A stretch of DNA of 64,000 nucleotides, from positions 8,675,586-8,739,585 of the forward strand of contig NC_134528.1 of assembly GCF_027942865.1 (NCBI RefSeq), read 5' to 3'. The notes beneath the pieces are model-generated. The model did no database searches and was not told where the DNA came from. It saw only the letters and a program-made list of their open reading frames with translations. The position numbers were made by a program, and so were the translations under genes. Shown here piece by piece: positions 50,289-62,652 of this stretch. Source of the stretch: Odontesthes bonariensis (Eukaryota; Chordata; Actinopteri; Atheriniformes; Atherinopsidae). Numbering within the stretch: the first letter of the stretch is position 1; every line of letters starts with the position of its first letter.

Positions 50289-51371
50289 ATTTGATGCCAG
50301 TAACACGCTGGGATGAAGGCAAAGTAACATCTTTCTGGAAGATTCTCCAATTAGCAGATTAACTGGTGACAGGTGAGGGTGTCAGGATTGGGTATAAAAG
50401 AAGCATCCACCAAAGGTTTAGTCATTCCAAGTAAGGATGAGTCATGGCTCACCACTTTGTGACAAAATCCATCAGAGAATCATCGCTAAGTTCCAAAAAA
50501 CATTTCAAAATGCAAGATTGTAATGAGCTTTGGTTCGAAGTTTTTCAACATCTGCAGGAAGTCTGGGAAAATCTCTGTACTCAGTGTGCAAAGGCCCAGA
50601 ATAGACATCACTTCTGGATGGTCATGATCTTTAAGCCCTTAGGCGGAGCTGCATGAGAAACCATCACGCCACCAGGATCAATACAGCCACATGGGCTCAG
50701 GAGGAGCTGGGAAAACCTTTTTCTCTCAACACAGACAGAAATGTGACCTGAAACTGTATCACACAAGGAGGAAGCCATATTTCAACTCTGTGCAGAAACA
50801 CGGCCGAGTTCTTTGGACACGAGCTCCTTTCAGATGGACAGAAAGACAGTGGACATGTGTTCTGTGGTCATGTGAGTCCACGTTTCAGCAAAAAAACGAT
50901 GTCTGGTTCTACAAGCTAAAGATGAGAAAGGTGCAAAAGCAAGCGGCTGTGATGGTATGAGGCTGCATCAGTGTTCATATGTGTGAAGGTACCATTGATT
51001 GCAGAGGGGGTTGTTGGGGATTTGGAGAGACATATGCTGCCATCAAGGTGATGTCTTCTCCCGGGAGGTCCGTGGTTATTTCAGCAGGACGATGCCAAAC
51101 CTCCAACATCGTGGCTTCATACACACACAATGTGTGCGCTTGACTGGCCTGCCTGCAGTCCACATCTGTCTCCCACTGAAAATGTATGGAGCGTCACGAA
51201 GAGGAGAATCAGACAGCAACAACCACAGACTGTTGAGCAGCTGGAATCTTGGATTCAGCAAGAATGGACCCAGATTCCTCTGAAAAAACTGCAACAATCA
51301 GTGTCCTCAGTTCCCAGCCATTAAAAGGAAGCTGATGGAACACAATGGGAAACATGTTGCTGGCATCAAAT
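50289..51371 (+). mobile_element. Degraded Tc1-like transposon
   Basis: Inverted 12-mers mark the inner ends: ATTTGATGCCAG at 50289-50300 and CTGGCATCAAAT at 51360-51371. Between them lies a transposase gene broken into several frames. Recognisable parts are KSIRESSLSSKKHF (N-terminal), QKHGRVLWTRAPFRWTERQW, TCVLWSCESTFQ (equivalent of the first catalytic Asp, read as Cys here) and LDWPACSPHLSPTENVW, then QQPQTVEQLESWIQQEW. Frameshifts and substitutions show a long-dead copy. It lies between tex47 and arhgap44. Confidence 0.88.
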
Positions 51372-52106
51372 TTTAGATTTGTTCAGATTTTTCTAAATAC
51401 AATTAAAGTCAGTCAGTTAAAAATAATTAATTTGGACTTGTATCCATTAAATTAGTTTAGTTTTTTAATTACATTTTAGACACTTTCCTACCTTCGGTTT
51501 TGTAACACGATGTCCTGATTTAAGAGCTCCCGCTTCTAATCTGTTAAGTGGACGGTATTCATGTAGTTATGCGCTTCAGGCTTCATAAGAACCACACCTG
51601 TACATGTTTGTGTTCCTCTTCACCTTCTGGAAACTTCTTCTAACTTGTCAAAGGAAAATAAAAAATCCCATGCAGCCATGCTTGCTGCCAAAAATAATCA
51701 CGAGTAATCCCATGGACTTTTTCATTTTAATCCTGTTGGATCTTTAATAAATCATAGAGAGATCTTATATATTTTATAGCTCCCTGACAACATCAGCTAT
51801 AGATTAAATGGTATCTTTATAACTCTCCTATGGATAGAAAATATGATCTGGTTTGATTTATATTGTTAGTCATATCATATACTCTGGCAATGTACAGTAT
51901 AAACAATAAATATCCAGTGGCTGATATCCTGACTGAATGCTGTTTAGAGAAGGGTGTGATTGAGCTTTTAACTTCTTCATCACTGTGCTGTTATTCTCCT
52001 AAATGTCTAAAACATGCATTCTTCTTTTTGCTCCACAACACCAACAGTGCAACATCATATAGTACAATTACCACATCAATTTACACACCACACGTTAGCA
52101 AAAACG

Positions 52107-52131
52107 CACACACACACACACACACACACAC
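52107..52131. repeat. (CA)n microsatellite
   Basis: An uninterrupted CA dinucleotide run of about 12 repeats. Confidence 0.95.
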
Positions 52132-52752
52132 TTTCCATAAAGACATACGGGCACACTCACAGTGAACGCTCAGGTGGGACAGAAATTTGGGGCCACCACA
52201 TGCCAGAGCTTGGCATTTCAAATGGACACCCCTGAGGAGTGAAGGAGTGAAGGAGGAAGCGGCGAGTGGACATAAGCAGTGAGGGAAAGAGGAGTTGGCC
52301 GGACAGATGTGCAGTACTGTGTTGTTGGTTCTTCTTAAGTTCACTCATGAGACGCAGCAGCAGTGAAGAGCTCTCATTCCTCCCGGCAGCCTGTTTCCAT
52401 TCTTGTGACATTAAAGGCAATATTGCAAGTGAATCAAATAAGGCAAAAAGAAACAGGAAACATAAAAAACAATAAAATGATCCAGCCAATGTCAAATGCA
52501 AATTGCGCGTTTGATAAGAAGTCACCTCGTGCTTGTGTTCGGCATATTTTTTTGTTGTTCCACTGTGCAGAGGCGCTTGTTTGCTTGCTTTAACACGTCG
52601 GCCCCTCTGTATCGAGTACATCTGAGATGCGATGAGGAGATTCAGAGCTGCCGAATCGCAGCTGGAGGGGAGGAAAAGTCGATGAACGAGGGAGACGGTG
52701 CAGCAGAAGTGTTGTGTTTCATTTAACCAGCCGACACAGGAACTCAGTGGTG

Positions 52753-55700
52753 TCATAGCACTGTGCTCTCAGACTCCTCCTCAGAGTCCGCTCTGCTGCT
52801 GGTCGACTCGAGTAGTGCCACTGAGTTCCTGAAGGGGGAGATGTGCGTCAAGTCAAAAATACCGTCCAGTTCCATGTCAATGATGGGGATGTCCAAGTTG
52901 CAGAGTGAATCTAACAGAGCAGAAAGCAGAGATTAAGAAAAACTGTCAGATCTGGGTAAAAAAATAAAGATGTGGAGTGACAAAAATCATTCCATGTCAA
53001 TGCTGGTTGAAGTTACACAAAGAATGAGGGTCATCACAACTCCAAACAATGGTCATAGTATGAATAAATAAAGAAAAAAGCATGACGGGGTGCACGCTGA
53101 ATAAAGGTTTATAGTACGGGGCAACATCTTCCAAAACAAAGAGCATTTAACAGCTGCTCTAACAGCCTTCACTCTTTGGGTTTAAGGTTTTAAAACAGAT
53201 GTTGAACATTCCTCTTTAGCCTCAGGAGCATGACTGACATCCAACACTGATGCTGGCCTATCAAGTCTGGATCACAGACAGCGTTCCAGTTCACCTCAGA
53301 CCAGTAGATTCATTAGCACCACTGGGGTAAAAATCAGGGAAGCAGACCAAAACCAAAACCTCCAAAGAGGGCAAAAAGGCCGTCCAAGTATATATATTAG
53401 GCCTAGCAGTGCATGTGTACTTCATCACTCACACACTACAATCAAAATATGGTTGTGAACACCTAATGGTTCATCTTAAAAAGGAAACTGTGAAATTATA
53501 GCCTCTTTTGGCAGCAAGAAGAAGACATACTCAATTTAATTCATAATGTTGTGGTTCATCGGTATAGTTGTTTTACAAAGTTGGCGGCGAATTTCAACAA
53601 TTTAATGGTTAAAACTTTATGTTTTTAAGTTTTGGTCCTTGCTCCCAGATTATACTTTGTGAAATATCACTGTGACATCATCAGACTTTACAAAGGTTTA
53701 ATAGCTTTTACCATTATGAATAAACTATAATTTATGTTTAAAATCACTCACACTACACTGGTACAAACTACACGTCTGGTGGTGAACAAGTAAAAACATC
53801 ATGATCAATTGTGTTTTTCTCCGTATTGACTGGAATGAATTGAAAATTTGAAACAAAACAAACTGTATCAGCAGTCAGTATCGTGCATCCCTCATGCTCA
53901 TCTGATCAAAAAAACATAATCAAAAACAAAGATTCATAAATTCAGTAACATGCTCTCAAAATCACCAAATCAATGTAGTTAGTTGTAGGCTACTGATGTA
54001 TAAACTAACTTATTGACCTCGGTTTGATTTGAACAGCATGTGCTTCTCCTTCAGTGAAAATGACACCCACAGTGTAACAAGTGATGGAAAACTGGCACAG
54101 ACAAGAAGTGTGTTCACTGAGGGGCAGTGAGGCACAATATGCGGTGGGTCGGGAGCATGAGAGTTGATGGGGGGGGGCACTGAATGTCGAAGATGGAGGG
54201 GCAGCGACAGCAGGGAATTATGGGTGGGAATCCTAAAGTGGCATCCGCCCTGCAACGTTCAGTGTTCGCCCATGTAAGCCATGCATCAGTCTCAGCCACC
54301 ATGCAGACGCCAACAAAAAGTATCAAAGGTGGGCTTAGCAGTGTGTTGATGTAAAGAGAAGTCATAAGTGAGGCAAAATCTGCGTCTACTGGCAGCTTCA
54401 CCCAGCTGTGAGAGCGTGTCGGTGGCCAGCTCCATGTATGGCTGAGATGGCAGAGGGGATGTAGGGATGTGGAGGGGAGGCGAGGTTTCAGCACAGGAAC
54501 TCCAGCTTACCCTAAAAGTCCCTCTCACACTTAGAATCACACTGAACCTCTCGCCTCATACCGCTGTAAGTGAGACAGTAAAAGCAATTGACAAGAGGGG
54601 AAAATTAGATGAAAACATACTGAGAACCTGCGGGTGACGCTCAGAAGAAATGAATATATTAACAGAACATTTAAGATCAACGACAACCAACAAGGAAAAA
54701 TCAGTTCACAGAAGGGTAACGGCGAGGTGGAGGTTCGCAGAGCAGTTTGTCTGTTTTCAAGATTACGAAGACACAGGCAGGAATTTTCCATGAAAAAAAA
54801 ACAACTTTTTATTAAAATTGCTAATTAGAGAGTTGGCTCTCCAAGCTCTTGTCCACTTCTATGTTTAGTTTTTGGCTAATGCTACAAAAAGACCAAAACC
54901 AACACTATAGTCATCCATCTCTTTCTTATTCTCTCCTTAAAAACTTAGATCTAAGACCACATAACTTCTAAACTTGGGGACGTACCTGAGCTATATTTCT
55001 GATTGGATTCAATAACGTGGGTTATATAGCTCTGGTTATATCTTGATCTTGATAATTAATCTCTCATCCATTTAACAAATACGTTTGATACGTTTGACAT
55101 TGCTGGCAAAACTGAGAACTGTGCTTTTTCAGGAGCCCTTATATACACCAAGATGACGATCAGTTGCTGGGCATGTCCGGGGTGTTGCTTGTATTTTTGG
55201 TGTGAGCACACCATCAGCATTGTCAGACTTGGGTGAAAAAGCTCTCTCCGATTGGCTGTCCAGTGTAGCGGATGACTACACCAGAAGGGAGGTGGCGGAG
55301 ATGACAGTCACACAAAAAAGCCAATTTGTCACCTTTATTTCTCCAAAACAAGCAACAAAGTGGAGTGGGGAAACTGAAGACCAACACAAAGAAAATCAAC
55401 CCTGTTTTGTGGTTTCCCTTATTGTATAACGCTCACACTACCACCCCCTCCTGTTTTCTGCGCAGGGATAGATTGTAAGTCCTGGTGGCAGTTGGACATT
55501 ATCTTTGCAATGTGTTCAAATGCTGCTTTGTTTATCAGACGATGGTGACGTGGCCTTTTGTTGTGGCTGTTTATTCACATCAGTTTGGTGAATAAAAGCC
55601 TTTTAAGTAGCTCATAGATTCCTTTATTTAGAGAAAATCAGAGCGATGTGGACTCTGATCTTTGGTATTTTGTCCAAAGGACGTGGATTATTCTGTGGAA

Positions 55701-58700
55701 ATTTGTACTGGCTGGGAGGGACTGACCACACTGTAATTATGTGCACAGATTCTGACCAACACAAACAGAGAGCCACTTCTTTTTTGTGGTGAAAACATCA
55801 ATGCACCACTATATTGTACACCACTATTTTCATTATGCTTCACAACATTTTTATGAATGAAACCTTTGGTATATGTACTTGTTGAAAGTGGCTGTGGCTT
55901 CTCTGTGTGACTTTGTGTGGCTTTGGTTAGGATCAGTACACTGATGGTTTTGGTCTTTTCATGGACTTCTCTGACAAAAGGAAAAGTGCCGAACATCAGG
56001 CTTAGCTTTTTAAAAGTCTAACATATGACACTGTTGATTACATCCATGAAGCACAACATGCGCTCAGCTGTACTGTGAAACGTGTTTGAGTCCACGTTTA
56101 GGATCAAAGTCACTGACAAAACTCTGTCACTTTGTGGAAGTGCTCCTCTGCAACCAGCAGCGTAACTTTCTGTTACCTGGAACACACGAATACTTTCACA
56201 CCACTGAGTGGAAAACTAATTAAAACAGGTTTGCATTTGTCATCAAAATCCAACTTGACCTGTTTAGGTTTTCTCTAATGGCAGGTGGGTTTCTTGAAGC
56301 ACATTAGCTTGTATCATGAGAACAAATAACATAATTAAACAGCTTCACTTGAAGCATCTTATTAATGTAATCTACAGCAGGATTTTTCAAAGTAAGTAGT
56401 AATTTAGCACCACGTCAAAGAAAAGTACCTTAAAGGTTGGGTAAAACAACTGCTACGTTACCTGTGGACATGCTTTCCCCAGGAGACAATCCATCCAGGA
56501 GACCTGATGAATGCTCCAGAGGCTGAGGACTGGTGCCAGGTGTGGTGGGGGGCTGAGGAGGAGGCAAGCTGGGCCTCTGACGGGGCGGCTTGGGGGTCGG
56601 TCTGGGTTTGGTGAGAGTGCCAGCCAATGAGGGCGGAGATGACAGAGACGGGGTTGTTGCCATCTGGGCCTGACCTGGAGAGCCGATGGTGGCGTATCCC
56701 TGTGGGTAGCTGAAGGCGTAGGGGGAGGGGGTGCTGGGAGGAGTGGGCGACAGGCTGACCGGAGACGGCTGACCTGTCGACTGGTCGGACATGGCTCCCG
56801 TCTGGCAGTATGGGCCTTTGGGCGGGATTGGGGCCAATTTCTTTGCTGAAGAGAAACCAACAAGTAAAACTAGATTTGTGTCAGATAACAAAGAGTTTCA
56901 CAGTTTTCACAGACTGCATTAGCATTGATTTTATTTTTCCACTGAATGACTCCAGTGACATCTTTCCTTTAGCTGAGCTGGATGGCTTGTAAAAGACTGT
57001 AGATCCTGGCTTTTTTAAATCTTTTCCTTAGTACAAGAAATGCTGAACGCTACTTCCTATTCAATACAATGCTTTGTTTCTCATCCTTCCTTATTAAAAA
57101 CTCATCTTTGTTCTCTCTTTGTAAAGCATGTTTTTAATACAGATTCTTTTAAAACATGTCACAACCAAAGAAGACACACAGCTTTTTTTTTTTTTTAAGG
57201 AAAAGATGGTTTAAACAAAGAGCTGCAGCATCTCTGAGTTAGTTGTGTGTTGCTGCCACTTGGGGGCAGTCTCAGAAAAATGTACAATATCATCAATGAT
57301 GGGACACTCTTGGTTTTGTTTATGTGCAATTGTTGGTCCTTTAGCTTTGGTCTACCGTGGAAATAAATTGGATGAAGATCTGCTTTGGGATATCGTGAAA
57401 AATAGAAATTGAAATAATGAAAATTGTCCATTGTGTTCCCTGCTGTCTGGGCCTCCTGGCTCAAGTTCATTTTCAACCAATCAACATTCAACCTACTCAT
57501 AGCGTCATTTCTGAGGGCTACTGGCTGTTAAGTCTATAATCAAAGAGCCCCAAATCAAGTTAAATTGGTCACCAGCACAAGATAAAAAAAATACTTTTTG
57601 TCTCTTTATGGTCTGTGGAGCAAACAACTTCCTCTGTTATTTAAGTCTAAAGGGTTTTAAGCCAGAGAAACAAGAGGAAACCTAAGAAGATCAAATTGTT
57701 TTCCTCGGTCTCCAGTGCAGCACTGAGAGGTGAAACATGAATGAAATCATATTTTACAGACTTAGAAAAATGAAATGTTTTGCCTTTAAACCTGCACAAA
57801 TGTTTCCTCACAAATGAAATAATCTTAAAGGCTCTTAAATGTCCAAAAGAGATTGGTTCAAAAAGAGATGACACCAGTAAGAGTATAGATTAAATGGCTG
57901 AGAAGGTATGCAAGTAAAAGGCATTAGGCCGAGCTGCAGGTGTGTTACCTCTTCTCAGGCTGTGTGGGCTGTGCTCACAGTGCTGTGACTGCCCACCAGA
58001 GATCACTGCTCCCTGGAGTCCCTGGAGTCCCTTCTGTCCGATCACAGGAGACAGCTCCTTGTTTTTCAGGGTGCTGAGAGAAGGAAGGAAAACACATGTG
58101 TTACATCATGTGGTCTTTCAGATGCACCAACCCTCATGACAAAAAGAGAGCACCCGTAGTTCAATGTCAAATAATGTCTGAGTGACTGCCGCTGCTCATG
58201 CACAGATTGTCCAAACTGCGGTGCAGCACAAGCAGGTCAGAAACCTCAAATATACCCTGATGGCTTAATGGATTTTTCTTACTCCTTCAGCAGAATGCCA
58301 ATGTGAGGAGGACCTGAAGGTCAAAACATAACCAGTTTACGCTCTGAATGACTGACAATGCTTGGCTGCACATCAGCGCACTTCCACTTTCAGCAGATGA
58401 GCCACACATGGATGATTGAAGCAGCCGGGATTTAAAACCGAGGCGGAGCAATGTGGATGAGGATCTTTGGGATTTCCCTCCATGTCAAACATTGTGATAA
58501 CTTCACCAGCTGATGTTTCTTTCCATGTTGTTCTGCTTGTGTTCATACTGAGGGTCTGATATTGCACGGCTTACTGGGTTCACTGGTATGACTCATTCAC
58601 GCCCACTTTTGTGATCGTATTCAATGGAAGCTCTGAATTTCCTTTGTTGCCTGGCAACCATCTCCAGAATATCCTGGCAACGTGGAAAGTTATGGAATTT

Positions 58701-61700
58701 CCTAACATGGCTATTAAATTAAAGATGGATGTGATAATGGATTCTAAGGAATATTGATTTTCATGACTGACGGGTGCAAACCAAGTGAAGTAATAAGACA
58801 GAGAACTGGGTGGTGCTGATGGGAGTATTTTATTAACACCCTTTCTCCTTATACCATCCCTCTGTCATGCTTTTTTGTCCCTGCGAGGGTCTCTTGGCAC
58901 TTGTATGTGAGTTGTGTTGAAAGTACGAACAAGTTGAGCAGGTTTCTGTATTTACCTCTTCAGCTTGGCTCCTCTCTCCCAGCTACAGGCTACCCATGGA
59001 GGGGGAGCAGAAAGGGGGTTGTTGGGAGGTTTGGGGGAGCCCAGGAAGAGATCGTGACGGGTAAGAACGAGCGGGGGTTTAATGTACAGGGTGGAGCCAT
59101 TCGTTTCGGACGGGAACGCATGCGCAGCATCGGACAGGGAGGCCTGTTTGGGCAGGTGCAGGGAGTTAGGTTTGGGGTTGGAGTTTACGTCAAGCTGCTG
59201 AGGGTACGGGCTCAGGGAGTGGGGGAGTGGGGGGGAGCTGTAGCCAGATAGGCGGGGTGGAGGGGACAGGCCAGGGGGCACGGATTCAGGAGTGGGAGCA
59301 ACTGGACGCATACTCAGAGGTGCTCGGGTGTAGAAATGGTGGTGAGGGAGCGAGTTAGAAGAACAAGAGCAAGAGCAAGAGGATGAGGAAGAGGAAGTGG
59401 GGTAAGGGGGGGGCGGCCTCTCCTCCTCAGGGGAGGGATAGACGTAACAGGAGTCCGACCAATTGGAGGATGCATCATCTGAGCTGCAATGATAAAAATA
59501 TGAGTATTTTATGGGGAACTGGGCTGTTAAAGTGGATGAAATTATTAGTTTCAGGGGGTAAAGAGTGTTGGGATCTGTAAATTTAAAATTGGTCCAAAAC
59601 GGGAAGAAGAAGAGAACAATGAAATAAAAGAATAGATAAAAGTCTCATGAAAATGAAATATAAAAAAAGTCACCTCATCCATTGCAGGGTCTTCCGACAA
59701 TGGACTGTTATGTTGCTAATGAGGCTCGGACTGATGGCAAAAACAAAAAAGATACATAATCCATGCACATGCTGCAATTAACCATCTCTACTGAACTGAG
59801 GGTGAACTTTTCTCAGCTGTCCCAGTGTTCTGTTGGTATAATCTTCACATGCCCCACATGATATGCATCATCACCGCTCAAGCAGAAAATTAACTCCACA
59901 CATGACTCAAGAATTTGAGAAGAAACATCTGAAAGGAAACTTAAAAGAGAATTTACATAGTCTGCAGTGACATGCATCATCGTTGGTGAGACAGCGGGGG
60001 TTCACACGGAGGTGAGAGGATGAATGACAGACTAGGAAACGGGTGGTATAAGAGCACACAGCGCTGTTCTGGAGTCAGCTGCGGGGCGTAGCGGCAGACG
60101 CAGTGAGGGGGCGGCAGCAAGTGGGGAGGTGCGTTAAGGAGGTAAAACAGCAGGACGGGGCACAACAGCCTTACCTGGCTCTGTCGCTGCTAGTGGGAGG
60201 AGGGGTGGGGGAGGGGGAGGCATAGAAATCCCCAGGTTGCTCAGGTATGAGAGCGTCAGCGGGCGGGGTGGGGGGGTGCACGCTCGGTGGCGTGGAAGAG
60301 GTTTTACGAGAAGACGAAGAGCCCCTGCGTGACACCCAAGAAGTGTCCATCACCCTGACACCCATGCTGCAGTGGGACAGAGATGCACAGCCAATCAAAT
60401 TAAAGGGCGCGTGTGAGCATGTGTGTTGTGTGTGAGCGTGGTTCAGGGGGGTCAGGTTTCCACACCCAAAGCACAGCGTCAGGGGTGGAGTGCTGCTGAG
60501 AGGGGATCAGCTTTCCAGTCTCTCATCTACTTAATTAGTTCTGAGGGCCATGCTTCTCCGACTTGTATGGTTACAATCCAACATCCAAAAACACAGAACA
60601 GCTTCTAAATTGTGTCTTACAGTAATTTAAATGATTGAAATTTCTATAAAACATTCTCCTGCACAATGTCTGAGTGAGGTGAAATGGTAAATACTGTGAT
60701 AACAACACAACAGAAGTTTGGATGAAAATGGATGAGCTGATTAATACTGTTTTTCTCAGATCAAAGACAAACATTTTATCAGCTCATGTAAGGATTAACA
60801 CGGATCAAACTGATAACATCAAACATGTTTCATCCAATTTAGCTGAACTTGTGGCTTAATGGAACGCAGCCATTTTTAAAGGCAGTAATTAGACCTGTAA
60901 GACAAATCAAATCGTTTAGATCAGCTGCCAAAATGTAACAGAATCAATCTGCTGACACCTCAGCAGTCTGGTGGTTTAATGGTGGTCATACTGGGGCTGT
61001 GGGGTGTGTCCCTGTGGCCGCCATCTTGTGTACGTCTGTACACTTGCTGAAACAAGCCAGTTTATCATCTCATCCGCTTTTTGCTGCTGTAGCATGTTTG
61101 CCTTCAGTGCTCGTTGGGCTACAGAGAAGAGAAACTCGGTCCAGTTGCTGCCACTAATTCCCAGGGGAGAAGCCTGTCACTACAACATCCTGTACGCTGT
61201 GTTGGACCACAAGCATGACTTTCTGAAATAATTACTAGTTTTTTATCTTTGTCTGGACGGTGGACACAGTGGGACTGGGAGTGAGCTGCCGGCTGTCTAA
61301 CAGCAGCTAAAAATCGATCATGCTTGTTTCTTCTTGTCTTTGCTGTTAGCTTCAGAGCTGTGCCCACTCTTGTAGCCCCGAGCGCAGCACCATCAGTGAA
61401 AATTAGCATCTGCACCAGGCTGCTGTTTTACCATTGATGCCGATTATTGCTGGAGCTTATAAATAGGGACTTTAAGCAGATGCTTTGAAAGGACATTTAC
61501 AGCGTCTGCAAAGCTTTTCTGTTGTACAGGAAGTCAGATATCACTAAGCGGCACTGTTATTCCTACAACGGCTACTTTAGCTGTGGAAAACTGCTACAAG
61601 ACGTTTCTTAAAATGGCCTGAGAGCACCTAATACGTGCTTAACCTGACGATTTATTATCACATCAGGATTTTGATTTTCATCGCTTTATGACATGAACAG

Positions 61701-62652
61701 GTGCAGCAGTTTAGTTTCAGCATACAGACAGGACATAAAATATAAAATCAGTCAAATTAGCAGCTCTGTCACAAAAATATGTATAATCACTAAAAACACT
61801 AACGGCCTAATTGAGTATAAAAGACGGACACCGTAGCCGTCCCTCCAACCGCTCAAAGTCTCCAATACCCACAACTACGCCAGAGTTATCTGACGTGGGA
61901 CTGGCTGCCAATTAACCTTTTTCTAACTCCACTCAAAAGGCAGATGTTACCAGCTGTTAGTGGGCTTTAAAAAAAAAAAAAAATCCAGTGTCCTTTTGAA
62001 CATTTCAGCAAAATAAATCACAATTTAGGGAGCTACCAAAGCCCCGGGGATTAACTCTCCTGATACTAAATGAACACTAGCTCGTGTCACGTTCAGAAAA
62101 AAAGATGAGCAATCAGCTATGTTGCTTTTTTCGATAATAAGTCCCAAATTATCTACTTTAAAGTGCTACCTCTGTTTCATGACACTAATAAAACATTAAT
62201 TAACTTAAACTATACTCATATGTCTCCACTGCGCAGGCTTTTGAACAAAAATATATTTAAAAAACATAAATACAACTCATTTTGACCAGTAACTATGACT
62301 AAAATGACAAGTTAGTGTAGCAGAGCTGAGCATGGAGTCAAAATGTACCTTTTTAAAGAATAAAAGTAGCCTCACTATGATATCAACTGAGCTACAAGAA
62401 GTTATTGTGCTCACAGGCTGAACAAGTCTGTCCAGTATCAGAAACTGCAAACTTCATGTAAACACGGCCACCCTGCTGAGACATTTAACTATAGGAGTCC
62501 AGTTGTGTGTCGCTTCAGACACACCGGACTGGAGTAATAAACATTTGACAAATGACAGACAGCTCCTGTCAACATGCAGCTGAGACAAACACACTGATGA
62601 GGTGATAAGTGGAGGAAAAGGAGCGATACTGTACCTTTGTATCTTCCTAATG
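52753..62652 (-). CDS. arhgap44: Rho GTPase-activating protein 44 (RICH2), C-terminal half, six exons
   Basis: Exons in transcript order are 62635-62652 (18-nt microexon), 60175-60366, 58956-59483, 57949-58073, 56462-56845 and 52753-52910; all phases join. ARHGAP44 is a BAR plus RhoGAP protein acting on Rac/Cdc42 in endocytosis and dendritic spines; those domains lie beyond the right edge. The visible part is the disordered tail. IRKIQ-SMGVRVMDTSWVSRRGSS matches human LRKIQSMGVRVMDTNWVARRGSS. A Ser/Cys/Pro-rich exon follows, then STLKNKELSP and KKLAPIPPKGPYCQTGAM, QPSPVSLSPTPPSTPSPYAF and a proline-rich SH3-ligand region (RPTPKPPRQRPSLPPPQPP). GLSPGESMST precedes a final exon ending ADSEEESESTVL, a class I PDZ ligand (human ...ESTAL). 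It is either the a or b teleost copy. Confidence 0.94.
52911..56461. other. Last arhgap44 intron (3.6 kb)
   Basis: No exon of arhgap44 or another gene was recognised here, though human ARHGAP44 has no extra exon that would be expected. A G-run lies near 54170. The rest is unremarkable. Confidence 0.55.
57256..57269. promoter_or_regulatory. CTCF-like motif, second copy of CCACTTGGGGGCAG
   Basis: Identical 14-mer to 23459-23472, also preceded by TTGCTG. It lies in an arhgap44 intron. The function is inferred only from resemblance to the CTCF core. Confidence 0.3.
58646..58658. promoter_or_regulatory. Perfect X-box palindrome in arhgap44 intron
   Basis: GTTGCC-T-GGCAAC is a full inverted RFX site; a further half-site CCTGGCAAC follows about 16 bp later (58673-58681). 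It lies in the intron between the exons at 57949-58073 and 58956-59483. It could be an intragenic enhancer; there is no direct evidence. Confidence 0.5.
60367..62634. other. arhgap44 intron upstream of the SMGVRV exon
   Basis: No additional exon was recognised. It contains a perfect YY1 core in GGCCGCCATCTTG (61016-61028) and an A-run near 61970-61983. Confidence 0.55.

Noticed and set aside
52157-52756. 199-codon minus-strand open frame downstream of arhgap44
   Set aside because: It crosses the arhgap44 stop region in another frame, includes the CA microsatellite on its antisense side and shows no domain. I treat it as chance.
58901-59251. 116-codon plus-strand Gly/Arg-rich frame
   Set aside because: It is antisense to the Pro/Ser-rich arhgap44 exon and has no splice sites of its own.
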